A stretch of DNA of 38,368 nt, taken from contig BFEA01000055.1 of NCBI GenBank assembly GCA_003427395.1, positions 1,467,917-1,506,284 of the forward strand. Direction: 5' to 3'. Positions 1 through 10,695 of the stretch are shown one piece after another; positions within the stretch are counted from its first letter, which is position 1; each line of letters starts with the position of its first letter. The stretch is from Chara braunii (lineage: Eukaryota > Streptophyta > Charophyceae > Charales > Characeae). The notes under the pieces are model-generated. The model did no database searches. It was not told where the DNA came from and saw nothing but the letters and a program-made list of their open reading frames with translations. The position numbers and the translations under genes were made by a program.

Positions 1-235
1 CCAATCAATCAATCAATCAGTCAATCAATCAATCAATCAATCAATTAATCAATCAATCAATCAATCAATCAAAAAAAAAAAATCAATCCATTAATCAACC
101 AACCAATCAATCAATCAATCAATCAATCATCAACCAATCAATCAATCAATCATTCAACCAATCATTAATCAATCAATCAATCAACCAATCAATCAATCTA
201 TCAATCAATCATTAAGAAAAACAATCAATAAATGA
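1..235. repeat. CAAT/TCAA tetranucleotide microsatellite
   Basis: Nearly uninterrupted CAAT repeats with occasional point changes and one run of A at 71-81. No coding content. From 236 to 302 the sequence is T-rich and AT-rich and holds nothing else recognisable. Confidence 0.97.
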
Positions 236-302
236 ATATTTATTTTTTTTGCTACCTATCAAAATCGACCCCCCCAAATTTTTTATTTTTTTATTTTTTT
301 TA

Positions 303-495
303 ATGCAGGCCCATAATGGCCGACATGCGCAGGCTGAGCGCGCGCTCGGATCGCGAGGGCGCGCGCCCACCTGCGCGCAAACTCGGCCGCGCGGCCTAGG
401 CCGCGGACCTGCGGCCTAGGATCCGGGCCGCGGACCCGCGGCCTAGGATCCGGGCCGCGGACTCGGATCCTGTGGCCGCGGCCGAGGGTGCCACG
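303..495. repeat. GC-rich palindromic patch
   Basis: Very GC-rich block between AT-rich DNA and a satellite. A 25-bp unit containing CCTAGGATCC and GGGCCGCGG occurs at 411-435 and again at 438-462 (27-bp step), with a shortened version at about 391-409. The units are rich in self-complementary words (GCGGCC, CCTAGG, CCGCGG), so strong hairpins are expected. Function unknown. Confidence 0.75.
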
Positions 496-498
496 TAG

Positions 499-1098
499 TT
501 ACTGGGTACAACAGGGGGAAAAGATGGACTGCACAACGTACCGGGGACTGCAGCACTTATACATACACACACCGAATGTTACTGGGTACAACAGGGGGTA
601 AAGATGGACTGCACAAGCTACCGAGGACCGCAACACTCACACATACACACACCGAATGTCACTGGGTACAGCAGGGGGTAAAGATGGACTGCACAAGTTA
701 CTGGGGACTGTAGCACTCACACATACACACACCAAATGTTACTGGGTACAGGAGGGGGTAAAGATGGACTGCACAAGTTACCGGGCACTGCAGCACTCAC
801 ACATACACACGCCGAATGTTACTGGGTACAGCAAGGGGTAAAGATGGACTGCACAAGTTACCGGGGACTGCAACACTCACACATACACACACCGAATGTT
901 ACCGGGTACAGCAGGGGTTAAAGATGGACTGCACAAGTTACCGGGGACTACAACACTCACACATACACACGCCGAATGTTACTGGGTACAGCAAGGGGTG
1001 AAGATGGACTGCACAAGTTACTAGGGACTGCAGCACTCATACATACACACACCGAATGTTACCGGGTACAGCAGGGGGTAAAGATAGACTGCACAACT
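499..1098. repeat. 80-bp tandem satellite, about 7.5 copies
   Basis: The marker word ACTGGGTACA (or ACCGGGTACA) recurs at 501, 581, 661, 741, 821, 901, 981 and 1061, an exact 80-bp period. Units differ by a few substitutions. The last copy breaks off near 1098, where the next satellite begins. The period is not a multiple of three, so the short open frames here are by-products of the repeat. Confidence 0.97.
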
Positions 1099-3220
1099 TT
1101 TGAGAGGGCCCTAATCCAACGAAAAGTTCACCGAACTATTATAAGGTGAATCACAACTTTACCCAAGCACCCAAATCAGAGACAATACAAGATTTGAAGC
1201 ATCTACCCAAGGGGAAACATCAACGAACTATCACAAGGTGAATCGCAACTTACCCAAGCACCCAAATCAGTGAAGGCTCAAGATTTGAAGCATCTATGAA
1301 GGGGAAACATCACCGAACTATCACAAGGTGAATCACAACTTACCCAAGCACCCAAGTCAGTGAAAACCCAAGATTTGAAGTATCAGCACAAGGGGAAAGT
1401 TCACCAAACTATCATAAGATGAATCGCAACTTACCCAAGCGCCCAACTCAGTGAAAACTCATGATTTGAAGCATCAACTCAAGGGGAAAGTTCACCGAAG
1501 TGTCACAAGATGAATCGCAACTTACCCAAGTACTCAAATCAGTGAAAACAGAAGATTTGAAGCATCAACACAAGGGGAAAGTTCACCGAACTATCACAAG
1601 ATGAATCGTAACTTACCCAAGCACCCAACTCGGTGAAAACTCAAGATTTGAAGCATCCACTCAAGGGAAAAGTTCACCCAACTGTCACAAGATGAATCGC
1701 CACTTACCCAAGTACTCAAATCAGTGAACACTCAAGATTTAAAGCATCAACACAAGGGAAAAGTTCACCGAATTATCACAAGATGAATCACAACTTACCC
1801 AAGCACCCAACTCAGTGAAAACTCAAGATTTTAAGCATCAACTCAAGGGGAAATTTCACCGAACTATCACAAGATGAATCGCAACTTATCCAAACCCCCA
1901 AATTAGTGAAAACACAAGCTTTGAAGTAATCTATGAAGAGGAAACATCAGCGAACTATCAGAAGGTGAATCGCAACTTATCCAAGCCCCCAAATCAGTGA
2001 AAACCCAAGCTTTGAAGCAATCTATGAAGAGGAAACATCACCGAACTATCACAAGGTGATTCGCAACTTGCCCAAGCCTCCAANGTGATTCGCAACTTGC
2101 CCAAGCCTCCAAATCAGTGAAAACCCAAGCTTTGAAGCAATCTATGAAGAGGAAACATCACCGAACTATCACAAGGTGAATCGCAACTTACGCAGGCCCC
2201 CAAATCAGTGAAAACTCAAGATTTGAAGCAATCTATGAAGGGGAAACATCACCGAACTATCACAAGGTGAATCGCAACTTACCCTGGCCCGCAAATCAGT
2301 GAAAACTCAAGATTTGAAGCAATCTGTGAAGGGGAAACATCACCGAACTATCACAAGGTGAATCGCAACTTATCCAAGCCCCCAAATCAGTGAAAACCCA
2401 AACTTTGAAGCAATCTATGAAGAGGAAACATCACCGAACTATCACAAGGTGAATTGCAACTTGCCCAAGTCCCGAAATCAGTGAAAACTCAAGATTTGAA
2501 GCAATCTATGAAGAGGAAACATCACCGAACTATCACAAGGTGAATCGCAACTTACCCATGGCCCCAAATCAGTGAAAACTCAAGATTTGAGGCAATCTAT
2601 GAAGGGGAAACATCACCGAACTATCACAAGGTGAATCGCAACTTATCCAAACCCCCAAATCAGTGAAAACCCAATCTTTGAAGCAATCTATGAAGAGGAA
2701 ACATCACCAAACTATTGCAAGGTGAATCGCAACTTTTCCAAGCACCAAACTTAGAGAAAACTTAAGATTTGAAGCAATTTATGACGAGGAAACATCACCG
2801 AACTATCACAAGGTGAATCGCAACTTGCCCAAACCCCCAAATCAGTGAAAACACAAGCTTTGAAGCATCAACACAAGGGGAAACATCACCGAACTATCAC
2901 AAGGTGAAGCGCAACACCCCCAAGCACCCAAATCAACAAAATGACAAGTTTGACATCATTTACCCTACGAGAAACATCACCGAACTATCACAAGAGGAAG
3001 CGCAACACACCCAGGTACCCAAATCAACAAAATGACAAGTTTGACATCATCTACACTAAGGGAAACATCACCGGACTATCTCAAGATGCAGCGCAACACC
3101 CCCAAGCACCCAAATGACAAGTTTGACATCATCTACACTAGGGGAAACATCACCGAACTATCAAAAGATGAAGCGCAATACACCCAGGCACCCAAATCAG
3201 CAAAAATCACAGTTTTGACA
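1099..3220. repeat. ~91-bp tandem satellite, about 23 copies
   Basis: Units begin near the word CACCGAACTATCACAAGGTG and contain CGCAACTTACCCAAGC and AAATCAGTGAAAAC. GAACTA recurs at 1133, 1225 and 1315 (steps of 90-92). Sub-families run in blocks: early units carry AAGTTCACC, middle units CTATGAAGAGGAAACATC, and units after about 2880 are a divergent type with AAATCAACAAAATGACAAG. A single N at 2084 sits between two copies of a 28-bp stretch (2056-2083 and 2085-2112). Non-coding. Confidence 0.96.
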
Positions 3221-3222
3221 AT

Positions 3223-3393
3223 AGGAGGAGGGGGCGAAGGAGAGAGAAAAGAAAAGGGAAGGAGAAGAGGAAGAAGAAGAAGAAGGAGAAGAAAAAGAAG
3301 AGGAAAAAAGAAGAAGGAGAAAAGAAGAAGACGAAGAAGAAGAAGAAGAAGAAGAAGAAGAATTAGAAGAAGAAGTAGAAGAAGGAGGAGGAG
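3223..3393. repeat. GAA/GGA purine microsatellite
   Basis: Almost pure purine on the plus strand, made of GAA, AGG and AAG triplets. It forces a Lys/Arg-rich frame on one strand and Leu- or Ser-rich frames on the other; these are not genes. Such mirror-like purine tracts can form triplex DNA. Confidence 0.95.
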
Positions 3394-5385
3394 GTCCCCC
3401 TCCTCTTTCACTCACTTCTCGCTGGTCTCTAGGCAGTGGAGTCCCAATGTTCGGTTCTAGCCTCCTGAGTATGGTTTTTCCTTCCTGTAAGCACTCCCCT
3501 CCTTCCCTCACACCTCTCCTCCAGATATGGCAGGCTCCTACCTCTAACGATGTGGAGTCCTTCCCTCTAGAAGGGCTAAGGGGACCCCCTTCAACCTTTC
3601 CTCCTACTTCACAGCCTGAGGGCTATGGCGGAACTCCTCCCTTGCTTTTCTCTAGCCTCTAGACCTCCTCCCTCAGCCCTATCACCATAGTCAGACTCCA
3701 GGCTAGCTCCGACTCTCACTCCCTTGCCTCTCTTCCACTTGGACTCTCTCCTAGACTCATTTGGGCATCATGGGCACCTCTCATGCTCAAATGAGAGTGG
3801 CGGCCTGCACCTCCAGCTTATGTAGGCTGGAATAGGTGCACCGCCCAACCTCTAAGCCTCTCCAAGTGCCTCTAGGTGGACAGAGGTGCCCCCCAAATTT
3901 CCGGTTTTGGCCTATCTGGAGGTACCTGAGTCTCATTTGGGCCAGGTACGTGCAATCCGAGAGGTTGGTACCCTCTCGGACTACCCCTTGGCCTACCCCG
4001 GCCTCTTTTTACTTCAAAAAGTGCTGCTTTTTAGGGTACCCTTACCCAAAATGCAACCTTTACTGAAAATTGAGGGCCTAGAGACCCATTTTTTGCCTTT
4101 TTTATAGTCTAGGTCTCTTGTAAGTAGGCCGTTACATTTTCCCAAATGGCGGCACAAATCTCAGCCTTGGATTTGCCTGAGATCCATGGTTTTCATCATT
4201 CCAAGCTACCCCCAAGCCCCCCTTGCTCCAAATTTGAATCTTTTACTTCATCTTTCCATTTTTTGATGTACCCGGCCCATACCTTGGGCCAGATTCGCAG
4301 TTTTGTCTTGTTCCTCTCTTTGTTTTCCCTCCATTTTACTGCCAACTCATTCCGGAGCTAGCCGTTTTGTGTTAGCCCACAAAAAACGGTTAGATTCCCT
4401 CCTCCGCAGGATCAGATTCAGATCTAGGGCCCAAAAATGAGCCGGCCAACTCACATCAGCATTTTCCCTTATTTTTGCTGCTTAAATTCAGATATTGCAG
4501 AGATAATGCCCCAAGGACCTTATCTCTGCAATCTGGACTGCCCTCCCAAGATCTAGGAGGGATGAGATCATCATTGAGACCTGTTAGTCCCTACCGCTGC
4601 AGTCCCAACCTGGCGGCAATTTTTCCTCCACTCATTCCTCCTCCTTTGTCTCATTCTCCCCCTTTTTCTCCCCTTTTTCTCTCCTTCCTCCCTTATTTCT
4701 ATTGGGCCAAGTGTCCAACAGCTGTTTCTCCTCTTTCTAGCTGTTGGACCCTACCCAAGGTCTGATTTTGAAGCCGGCATATGGTCGTTACACCTCGGAC
4801 TGCAGTAGTGGCACCCCCGGGGTCCAAGGAGGCTTCTTTTTGCTGCCGCCACTTCCAGTTTGAAACCCCCTTGCTCCGATTTTCTCCAGCCAGCCTTCTC
4901 TCCACGTGGAGCCTTCGGAACTTCGTTTTTCTTGGCCTGGCTGGTCCGGAATAACCCGGATTACTGGTCGGCCTCCTCTACCTCTATCCCCCCCCTCTTT
5001 TCCCCTCGGCACCTCCTGCCGGCGCTTGCCGCGACGGTGCTTAGCGTTTCCATCCGAACCCCCTGGCCCGGACGGTCCCGTCCACCTGATATTATGTTAT
5101 TTTATTTTTGTTGTTGTTATATTTGATCCACGGTCCCCTTGGATCGTCCCAGGTGTCCTCCGTCTTTCCCGTCTCACGCCCGTCTCCTCCGTTCCGTTGA
5201 CAACTTCCATCAGCGCCCGACTTCTCCTCTTTTTCTTATCGTTCCTAGCCCCTCCCCTTTTTCCGGCGTCATCCAGATTGACGACCCGCTCTCGCGCGCC
5301 CTCCTCCTTGGGCTGGTCACTGATTATTCCGCCGATGGCTTCGACCTTCAGCCCCCGCTGGCGGCTCCCGACATTTTATTCCGTC
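3394..5385. other. Pyrimidine-rich non-coding stretch
   Basis: The plus strand is strongly C+T-rich with many CCTCC and TTCCTC words. Open frames on both strands are compositional (Pro/Ser/Leu-rich on plus, Gly/Arg-rich on minus) and show no domain I recognise. It may be old LTR or leader sequence, but I found no pairing repeat that would prove this. Confidence 0.6.
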
Positions 5386-5386
5386 G

Positions 5387-5640
5387 ATACTGTGTTGCTA
5401 GTGGTTCCGCTGGTGCCGCCATTTTGTCTGGGCCCCCGCGGTCCCTGGCACTCCGGTCCGCCTGCATTACGTCTTTCCCTTGATCTCACGTGGTTCCCGG
5501 TATTTTGCCCTGCCGACACCACGCCGTCCACTGGTCCCGCGTGGTCCCCGGCACTTTGTCCTGCTGGTACCGCCCCGTCCTTCGATCCCATGTGGTCCTC
5601 GACACTCCTGCCCCACCTGTACCACGTCTTTCCTAGGTGA
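5387..5640. repeat. ~50-bp degenerate tandem repeat, about 5 copies
   Basis: The words GTGGTCCCCGGCACTTTG, GTGGTTCCCGGTATTTTG and GTGGTCCTCGACACTC recur near 5487, 5538 and 5588, with weaker copies near 5437 and 5387, a step of about 50-51 bp. Copies are diverged. Long open frames crossing the array on both strands are attributed to the repeat and its base composition. Confidence 0.7.
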
Positions 5641-8245
5641 TCCTGACGTCCTTCCGCCTTACAGCGACCTCCGCCCCCTACTCCTATTGCGTCCCGCATG
5701 CTATTCCGTTTCGAGTACCGGCTCCCACCTACCCTGCGGTCTTCCTGGCCCTCCTGCCGCCGCGTCACATGAGCGCCTTGCGCCTTGTCCCTTCCCGCTT
5801 CCTTCCTTCCCTTGCTGCGCACCTCCTATGCTACTATCGACTTCCTGGCGGCCCTTCTCTGTCCTTGGGGACAGAGTCGCCCCTGCTGTTCTCTCAGTCC
5901 TTTTGCCGTTTCCTGCTTAGACAACCTCTTTCTAGTTTGGTGGCCCCGACGACTCTGGGCAGCCTCTAGCTTCCTACTGTCCGTGCCAATGCTTCCGCTC
6001 TTTCTAGCATTCCTGCCTCCGATTTTCTCTATCGTGCACAAATTGGTCATATACAGTTTCTCGAGTGACGGGAAATCATTCGGGACTCACCAGTCCCAAC
6101 ATATTCCCCCCACTCATTTGCGATGTCCTCATCGCGCACCAATCCATGGTCAGTAGGAATTTTGGAGTGATAGACAGATAGGGAAGAGGAGTGGGGTGGG
6201 ATTAATAGTTAGTTCGCTAGGGTTCTTTTTGTCTTTCCCACTCTTTTCTCGGGTCCTTTTTGAAGTTTCCGCTCCTTGGGGCAGGGGAGGGTATGGAGGG
6301 GTCAAGGTTTTGTTTCGGGTTCCCTTTGGATTGCGAATCGTCCCCAAGCTCAATAATGTCTTTGTAACGAGTGCGTAACACTCTCTGTGCATCAACGGCC
6401 GTCTCACAACTGTATCTCTTTCTCACTAGAACTCTCAAATACCCAAGAGCTTCCCAACAACCTCCCGTATCGTTCCACAAGAGAGAGGACGACGCGCCCG
6501 TCACCCTCTCCCGGGACAGGGAAAAAAGAGAGATTTTGACGACGAATGTCACAAGGATCATTTGCCATGGCTTCCTCCAGGTGCGTGCTAGCAACACGTC
6601 AAGGGGCTTAAGTAGCTTGATGTCTCTTTCCCTCGTCAAGTTGACTTGCATCACCCCTTGGAGGGGTCTGGCCACAGACATGCCCTGCAGCAAGTTTTCA
6701 TTGTACGTTATTTCTCGCTCTTGACAATGTCTTGAAGGCTGCATTCGTAATCTCAAATTTATCTTCCCATTTCATTGAGAGACCATTCTTAAACAGAAAT
6801 CATTTTGGTTTCGTCTCATTCATTACTCTTAGGGCATCCACACATTTTCAGTACAATTTTTCCTCTCCCCGAAGCTCAATCATAGCCAAGTCCACATGCA
6901 TTCTTCCGGGGTCATTCCTCCCGGCCTTTCTCAGGTCCTGCTAATTCCACATGCATATCGTCCTCTGCCCTTTCTTGCCTTTTACTTAATTGACTTTTCA
7001 TGTGCAATGCTTGGTTCACCCCTTAGCCACTTCCCATCTTTTCAAACTTATACAAACCGATTACACAGTCAGCTCTTAGTCTGCCAGTTCCTGTTCATAC
7101 CATGTCGCTTGCTCAAGTCCTTTCTGCGTTGGTGTCTTGCCAGACCTCCTTTTCTCGGGCCTATACAAAGTCAATTACAATCTTTTTTTGTCCTGGCCAT
7201 CTTGACAGACCCCTTTTTCCCATGCCCATGCAAAATCAATTACCAATCTTATTTTCATGCGTATTCATTGGTAGATGGCACACCTTCCCCCCACTCAAAA
7301 CGCGATGTCCCCATCACGCGACTGGTTCTCACTCGGAGGCACAAAACCTTTGACCCACCAACCGCAAGTCAAGGACACAAGCCCAACCGCTTCACAAAAG
7401 GAAGAGTGATCAGTTCCTCCCCAGCGGGCGACGCCTCATCCTTCTACTCGGTCCGACCTTTTCCTCTCTTACGTGGCGAGCACCAATACTAAGGTTCCTC
7501 CTTGCGTCTGTCAGGTAGGTCCAATCCAAGCCTGCCAGGGCCTCGTCTAGCCGTACGAGCGTTCCTCGCGAATCGTTCCTCCCGAGTGGTGATTTTCTAG
7601 ATTCCGGCCTCTTCCTTTCAAGAGAGTTGGGACTCTCGATCAGTTCGCGAGTGCAGTTACGAAGACCTCGCAATTAGTCCCGAAATAGTTGTAATGTTCC
7701 GGCAGGGCAGTGTCAATGCCCCGTGGTGGTGGCGGACTCCACCCGGTACCTCGCCCAACCTCTCCCCTTGGACAGTGCCGCCCAACTTAGTGCGGGCAGC
7801 CGTGGTCCGACCCAAACGGCCATGCCACCCCTCTATGACGTGGCGTGTGGTTGGAGAGTAACAAAATAGACTAAATGAGAATGACTTCCCTGCTCATTTG
7901 GCTCTCTTGCCCTTTGACGTTTAGGCATTCAACAGGAGACGCAGTTGGAACTCCCCGACTAGAGCTCATTGTCTGAGGTGGTTCCGGACGTCCCGCACTG
8001 ATCCAAGCGGTAGGTGCCTTAGTCCTTTAACCCTCATCCTCTTACAAGAGGAACAGGTCGCGCTGAGACTTTTTCCCTCAAGGAGATAGAGGTCTTTGGG
8101 GTCGCGGTGCATGCACCACTATCCCCCTCTTGCTAAGGTCAAATACTAGAAGAAAAAGAAGTCCATTTCAATGCTATTTCCAAATGCATTTCAAGTTGCC
8201 TAGGGTCCCCTATTTATGCAATGCAATTTTCAATTTTCAATTCAA
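5641..8245. other. No convincing gene; possible retroelement 3' ends
   Basis: No protein domain is recognisable on either strand. Two similar motifs occur at about 6105-6150 and 7283-7330: on the minus strand each has a GACATCGC word followed by GAGTGGGGGGAA, and in the second the sequence continues with TG. Guanine-rich runs like this resemble polypurine tracts just before a 3' LTR, so two unrelated minus-strand elements may end here. I could not delimit an LTR. Confidence 0.45.
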
Positions 8246-8250
8246 TTCCA

Positions 8251-8340
8251 ATGCTCCATCTCATTCCCATACTCAATCTCATTCCCATGCTCAACCCAAT
8301 TCCAAGGCTCAATCCAATTCCTATGCTCAATCCAATATCC
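8251..8340. repeat. 18-bp tandem repeat, about 5 copies
   Basis: Units of the type CATTCCCATGCTCAATCC repeat with an 18-bp step. Because 18 is a multiple of three, both strands show a six-residue protein repeat, which is a side effect. It is preceded by CAATTTTCAATTCAATT-type simple sequence. Confidence 0.85.
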
Positions 8341-8474
8341 CTTCCAAGGCTGAGTCCCATATCCTTTTCAAGGCTGAGTTCTTTCAGTCTCTTTTCCAAA
8401 TCTCAACTGTTCCAATCTCTTTTCCAAAGCTCCGCTCTTCCAATTCCGTACATCACAAAGAATGACCTTTGTCA

Positions 8475-8685
8475 GGGTCCATTCCGAACAACCTGGTTAG
8501 GGTCGTTCTTTCCAATTCCAAGTCGAACAGCCTGGTTAGGGTCATTTTTATCCATTGCAATCGGACAGCCTGGTTAGGACCATCCTTATCCATTTCAATT
8601 GGATAGCTTGGTTAGGGCCATCCTTATCCATTTCAATTGGACAACTTGGTTAGGGTTATCCTTGTCCATTGCAATGTTAGCGCCC
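8475..8685. repeat. ~38-bp tandem repeat, 5 copies
   Basis: The core CCTGGTTAGGGTC (or CTTGGTTAGGGCC) recurs near 8492, 8531, 8569, 8608 and 8645, with a linker that includes TATCCATTTCAATTGGA. Step 37-39 bp. Non-coding. Confidence 0.9.
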
Positions 8686-9615
8686 GAGGGGGTGGGCTTC
8701 GAGGACACGGATCCTATCTTGTCTCGGGGGTTAGAGGGCGGCCATCGTCTTGGGTTTTTACGCATGCTTCTTCCTTTTCTCATGTCTTTTGTCATTGTTA
8801 CATCCATCCATACGTCCGACTTAGCGTCTAGTACTCAAGTTGAGGCTCGCGGCCCCAAGCAGCACTAGCGCGCCCAGCCGTTCAACCATTGCAAGGGGTG
8901 TTGCATCATTTCAATGTTTCCCTGCCACTTTTCTGACTTCTCATATGCTTCTCAATGCTCTGGGATTGCCTGGGGTAGGTTGGATTAGGCTCCTAGGGGA
9001 GAGGGTGCCTCTCTACCTATATGTCCCCTAACCTCTCACAAGAACTCGTGGAGCGATTCATTCAATCATGAATACATAACTCAAAGGAAAGACTTTCGTC
9101 ATGAATGTTTCTTCCAACGTTCAAGAGTTCACATGCTGCTGCCCATAAAGTCAACCAATCCCCAATCCCTTTCTTACTACCCAAAATCTCATATTTCCCA
9201 GACAGAGCGAGTACTTATACAAAGTAGCCATGATCACCCACCCTTTACTAGCTCCCTCTATCCAAAAAGTAGTTTCATTGCAGTCCTTACAAGGAAAATA
9301 AGGAGACAGAGTTCGAATGAAAAAACAACATTACAAACTCGTCTTCGTCTAGATCCTCGCTGTTTCCCCTCTTTCTTTCCCTTAATCTACCCAGCCATCC
9401 AGAATTTTATTCTAAGTGCAAAACCCCTCATGCCTTTCCCTGAAGAAGCAACCATTCGTACGAAGTAGCGCTAACTACCCAGTCCTTAGTCACTTCGAGC
9501 TTAGAAAATGCTTTCACAAAAAGAGTTCAAATGCGAAGTCGGAAATGGCAGCTCTGACTATCCAGGGGCCAAACCCTCCCATCTCCTAGCTATTCCTCAT
9601 TACGACTGCTGTGCC
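8686..9615. other. Stretch with no recognised gene
   Basis: Mixed-composition DNA. The open frames are short, overlap on both strands and have no recognisable motif. No repeat structure was seen. It lies 3' of the unknown minus-strand ORF at 9.7-10.3 kb and could be that element's tail or LTR. Confidence 0.5.
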
Positions 9616-9694
9616 TCTACCGTCCAGGTGGCCTGCGTTGAGCCTCCCTCCTTCCGCGATCCTCCATTTCCTGCTCCATTTGCCTTTTTATTCC

Positions 9695-10282
9695 TTAAAA
9701 TTGGAGGAGTGTCCGTTCTGTGAAGAAGGTTGTTGGGGATAAATCCTCTCCCCTGCCCAACTTTTCCCTTGTCTTCATAATCCACTGATATCGCAAGATA
9801 GTGCCCCATTGATCAAACCAATCGCTGAACTCAGGTCCGAACTCTTCTATCCATTTTTTCTTTTTCTCACCCGACTGCTCCCCTCTCCCTCGTTCTTTCC
9901 TTGTGTGCGTCGTTACCTCATCTTCCTCCTCGTCGCTGGTGAGGTCAGTGAACTCAACGGGCTCATTCTCTCCCGGCCGTTGTCCTTCCTCTGAGTTCCC
10001 CTCTTCCTTACTACTAAGATCACTGTCTGAAGGCAGCTCTATTGACTCCCCTTCCTTCAGTGGTGACGGTCCTCTGGTCCCTTGCTTTCTGCCCCCCCTG
10101 TTCACAACTAGGTTGTGATCGAACCCCACATACAACTTCCTTTTTCTGGAGCTTGACTCTCCGGCTTGCCTTGACGACTGTCCCTCTTCCGGCTTGTTAA
10201 TTGCATTGCTGTCATTTTCATTCCCAAACTCCATTTTTTTGTTTTCTTGTTGTCTTCCTTCTTCTAGCCTGACCCTGTTCAT
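9695..10282 (-). CDS. Unknown acidic/charged ORF 3' of element A pol
   Basis: A 195-residue ORF from an ATG at 10282. I do not recognise a family. It starts hydrophilic, has a basic patch (SSRKRKLY) near residue 45, then a long Ser/Asp/Glu segment (about residues 75-120, including DLTSDEEEDE), a Lys-rich hinge, and an aromatic segment near the end (EFGPEFSDWFDQWGTILRYQ). The first stop (TAA at 9695-9697) may be a mutated CAA: the same frame goes on with a Gln/Glu/Arg-rich, coiled-coil-like stretch to about 9620. It lies on the same strand as element A, about 400 bp beyond the end of its integrase and just past a small tandem array. It could be a third ORF of that element, or the gag N-terminus of another element, since A's own gag start is missing. 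Confidence 0.55.
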   Translation of the reverse strand: MNRVRLEEGRQQENKKMEFGNENDSNAINKPEEGQSSRQAGESSSRKRKLYVGFDHNLVVNRGGRKQGTRGPSPLKEGESIELPSDSDLSSKEEGNSEEGQRPGENEPVEFTDLTSDEEEDEVTTHTRKERGRGEQSGEKKKKWIEEFGPEFSDWFDQWGTILRYQWIMKTREKLGRGEDLSPTTFFTERTLLQF

Positions 10283-10303
10283 ACATAACAGTCATGGTAC
10301 CCC

Positions 10304-10605
10304 TCATACACACGCATTCCCTTCCACTCCATTTGCGGCTTTGGAGGATTCCCTAGAACTCTTGCTTGCCCCCATATAGTTGGTAACCCCATTATCCCTT
10401 AGAACCCTCGACACATTGTCCCAACACATAGGTGCCCCATGTAGGCAGTCCCCAGCATCACCCCAGAAAAAATTATGGTACATTGTCCAGCACATAAATA
10501 CCTCGTATAGACAGTCCCCAGCGTTACCCCACAAAAACTATAATACACTGTCCCGTGCTCCGAACCCCATGCATACCCAGCCCAGACAGTCTCCCCATGT
10601 TCCAC
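10304..10605. repeat. 66-75-bp tandem repeat 3' of element A pol
   Basis: On the plus strand GGCAGTCCCCAGCATCACCCC (near 10444) matches GACAGTCCCCAGCGTTACCCC (near 10510), with a weaker third copy near 10585 (GACAGTCTCCCC). Read on the element's strand, units contain ATGCTGGGGACTG. The position just after pol mirrors the 44-bp array after pol in element B. Confidence 0.7.
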
Positions 10606-10695
10606 AGAAATTCAACTCACACAAACGAACAACCCTTGTGGTCATGATCACTCTCATAGGGAGGCGGTCCAGAGTCATAGCCAGTTGTCTACCTT

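Noticed and set aside
656-1001. Three staggered 61-residue ORFs in the 80-bp satellite
   Set aside because: They are identical reading windows moved by one 80-bp unit; the period is not a multiple of three and there is no coding signal.
3032-3511. Lys/Arg-rich ORF on plus and Leu- or Ser-rich ORFs on minus
   Set aside because: Produced by the GAA/GGA microsatellite; no domain outside it.
4906-5822. Long Pro/Leu/Ser-rich plus ORF and Gly/Arg-rich minus ORF
   Set aside because: Strong pyrimidine bias removes stops on both strands, and a ~50-bp repeat runs through them; no recognisable domain.
6217-6756. 179-residue minus-strand ORF
   Set aside because: No family recognised, overlapping frames on the other strand, and it lies in a likely retroelement 3' region; kept only as non-coding context.
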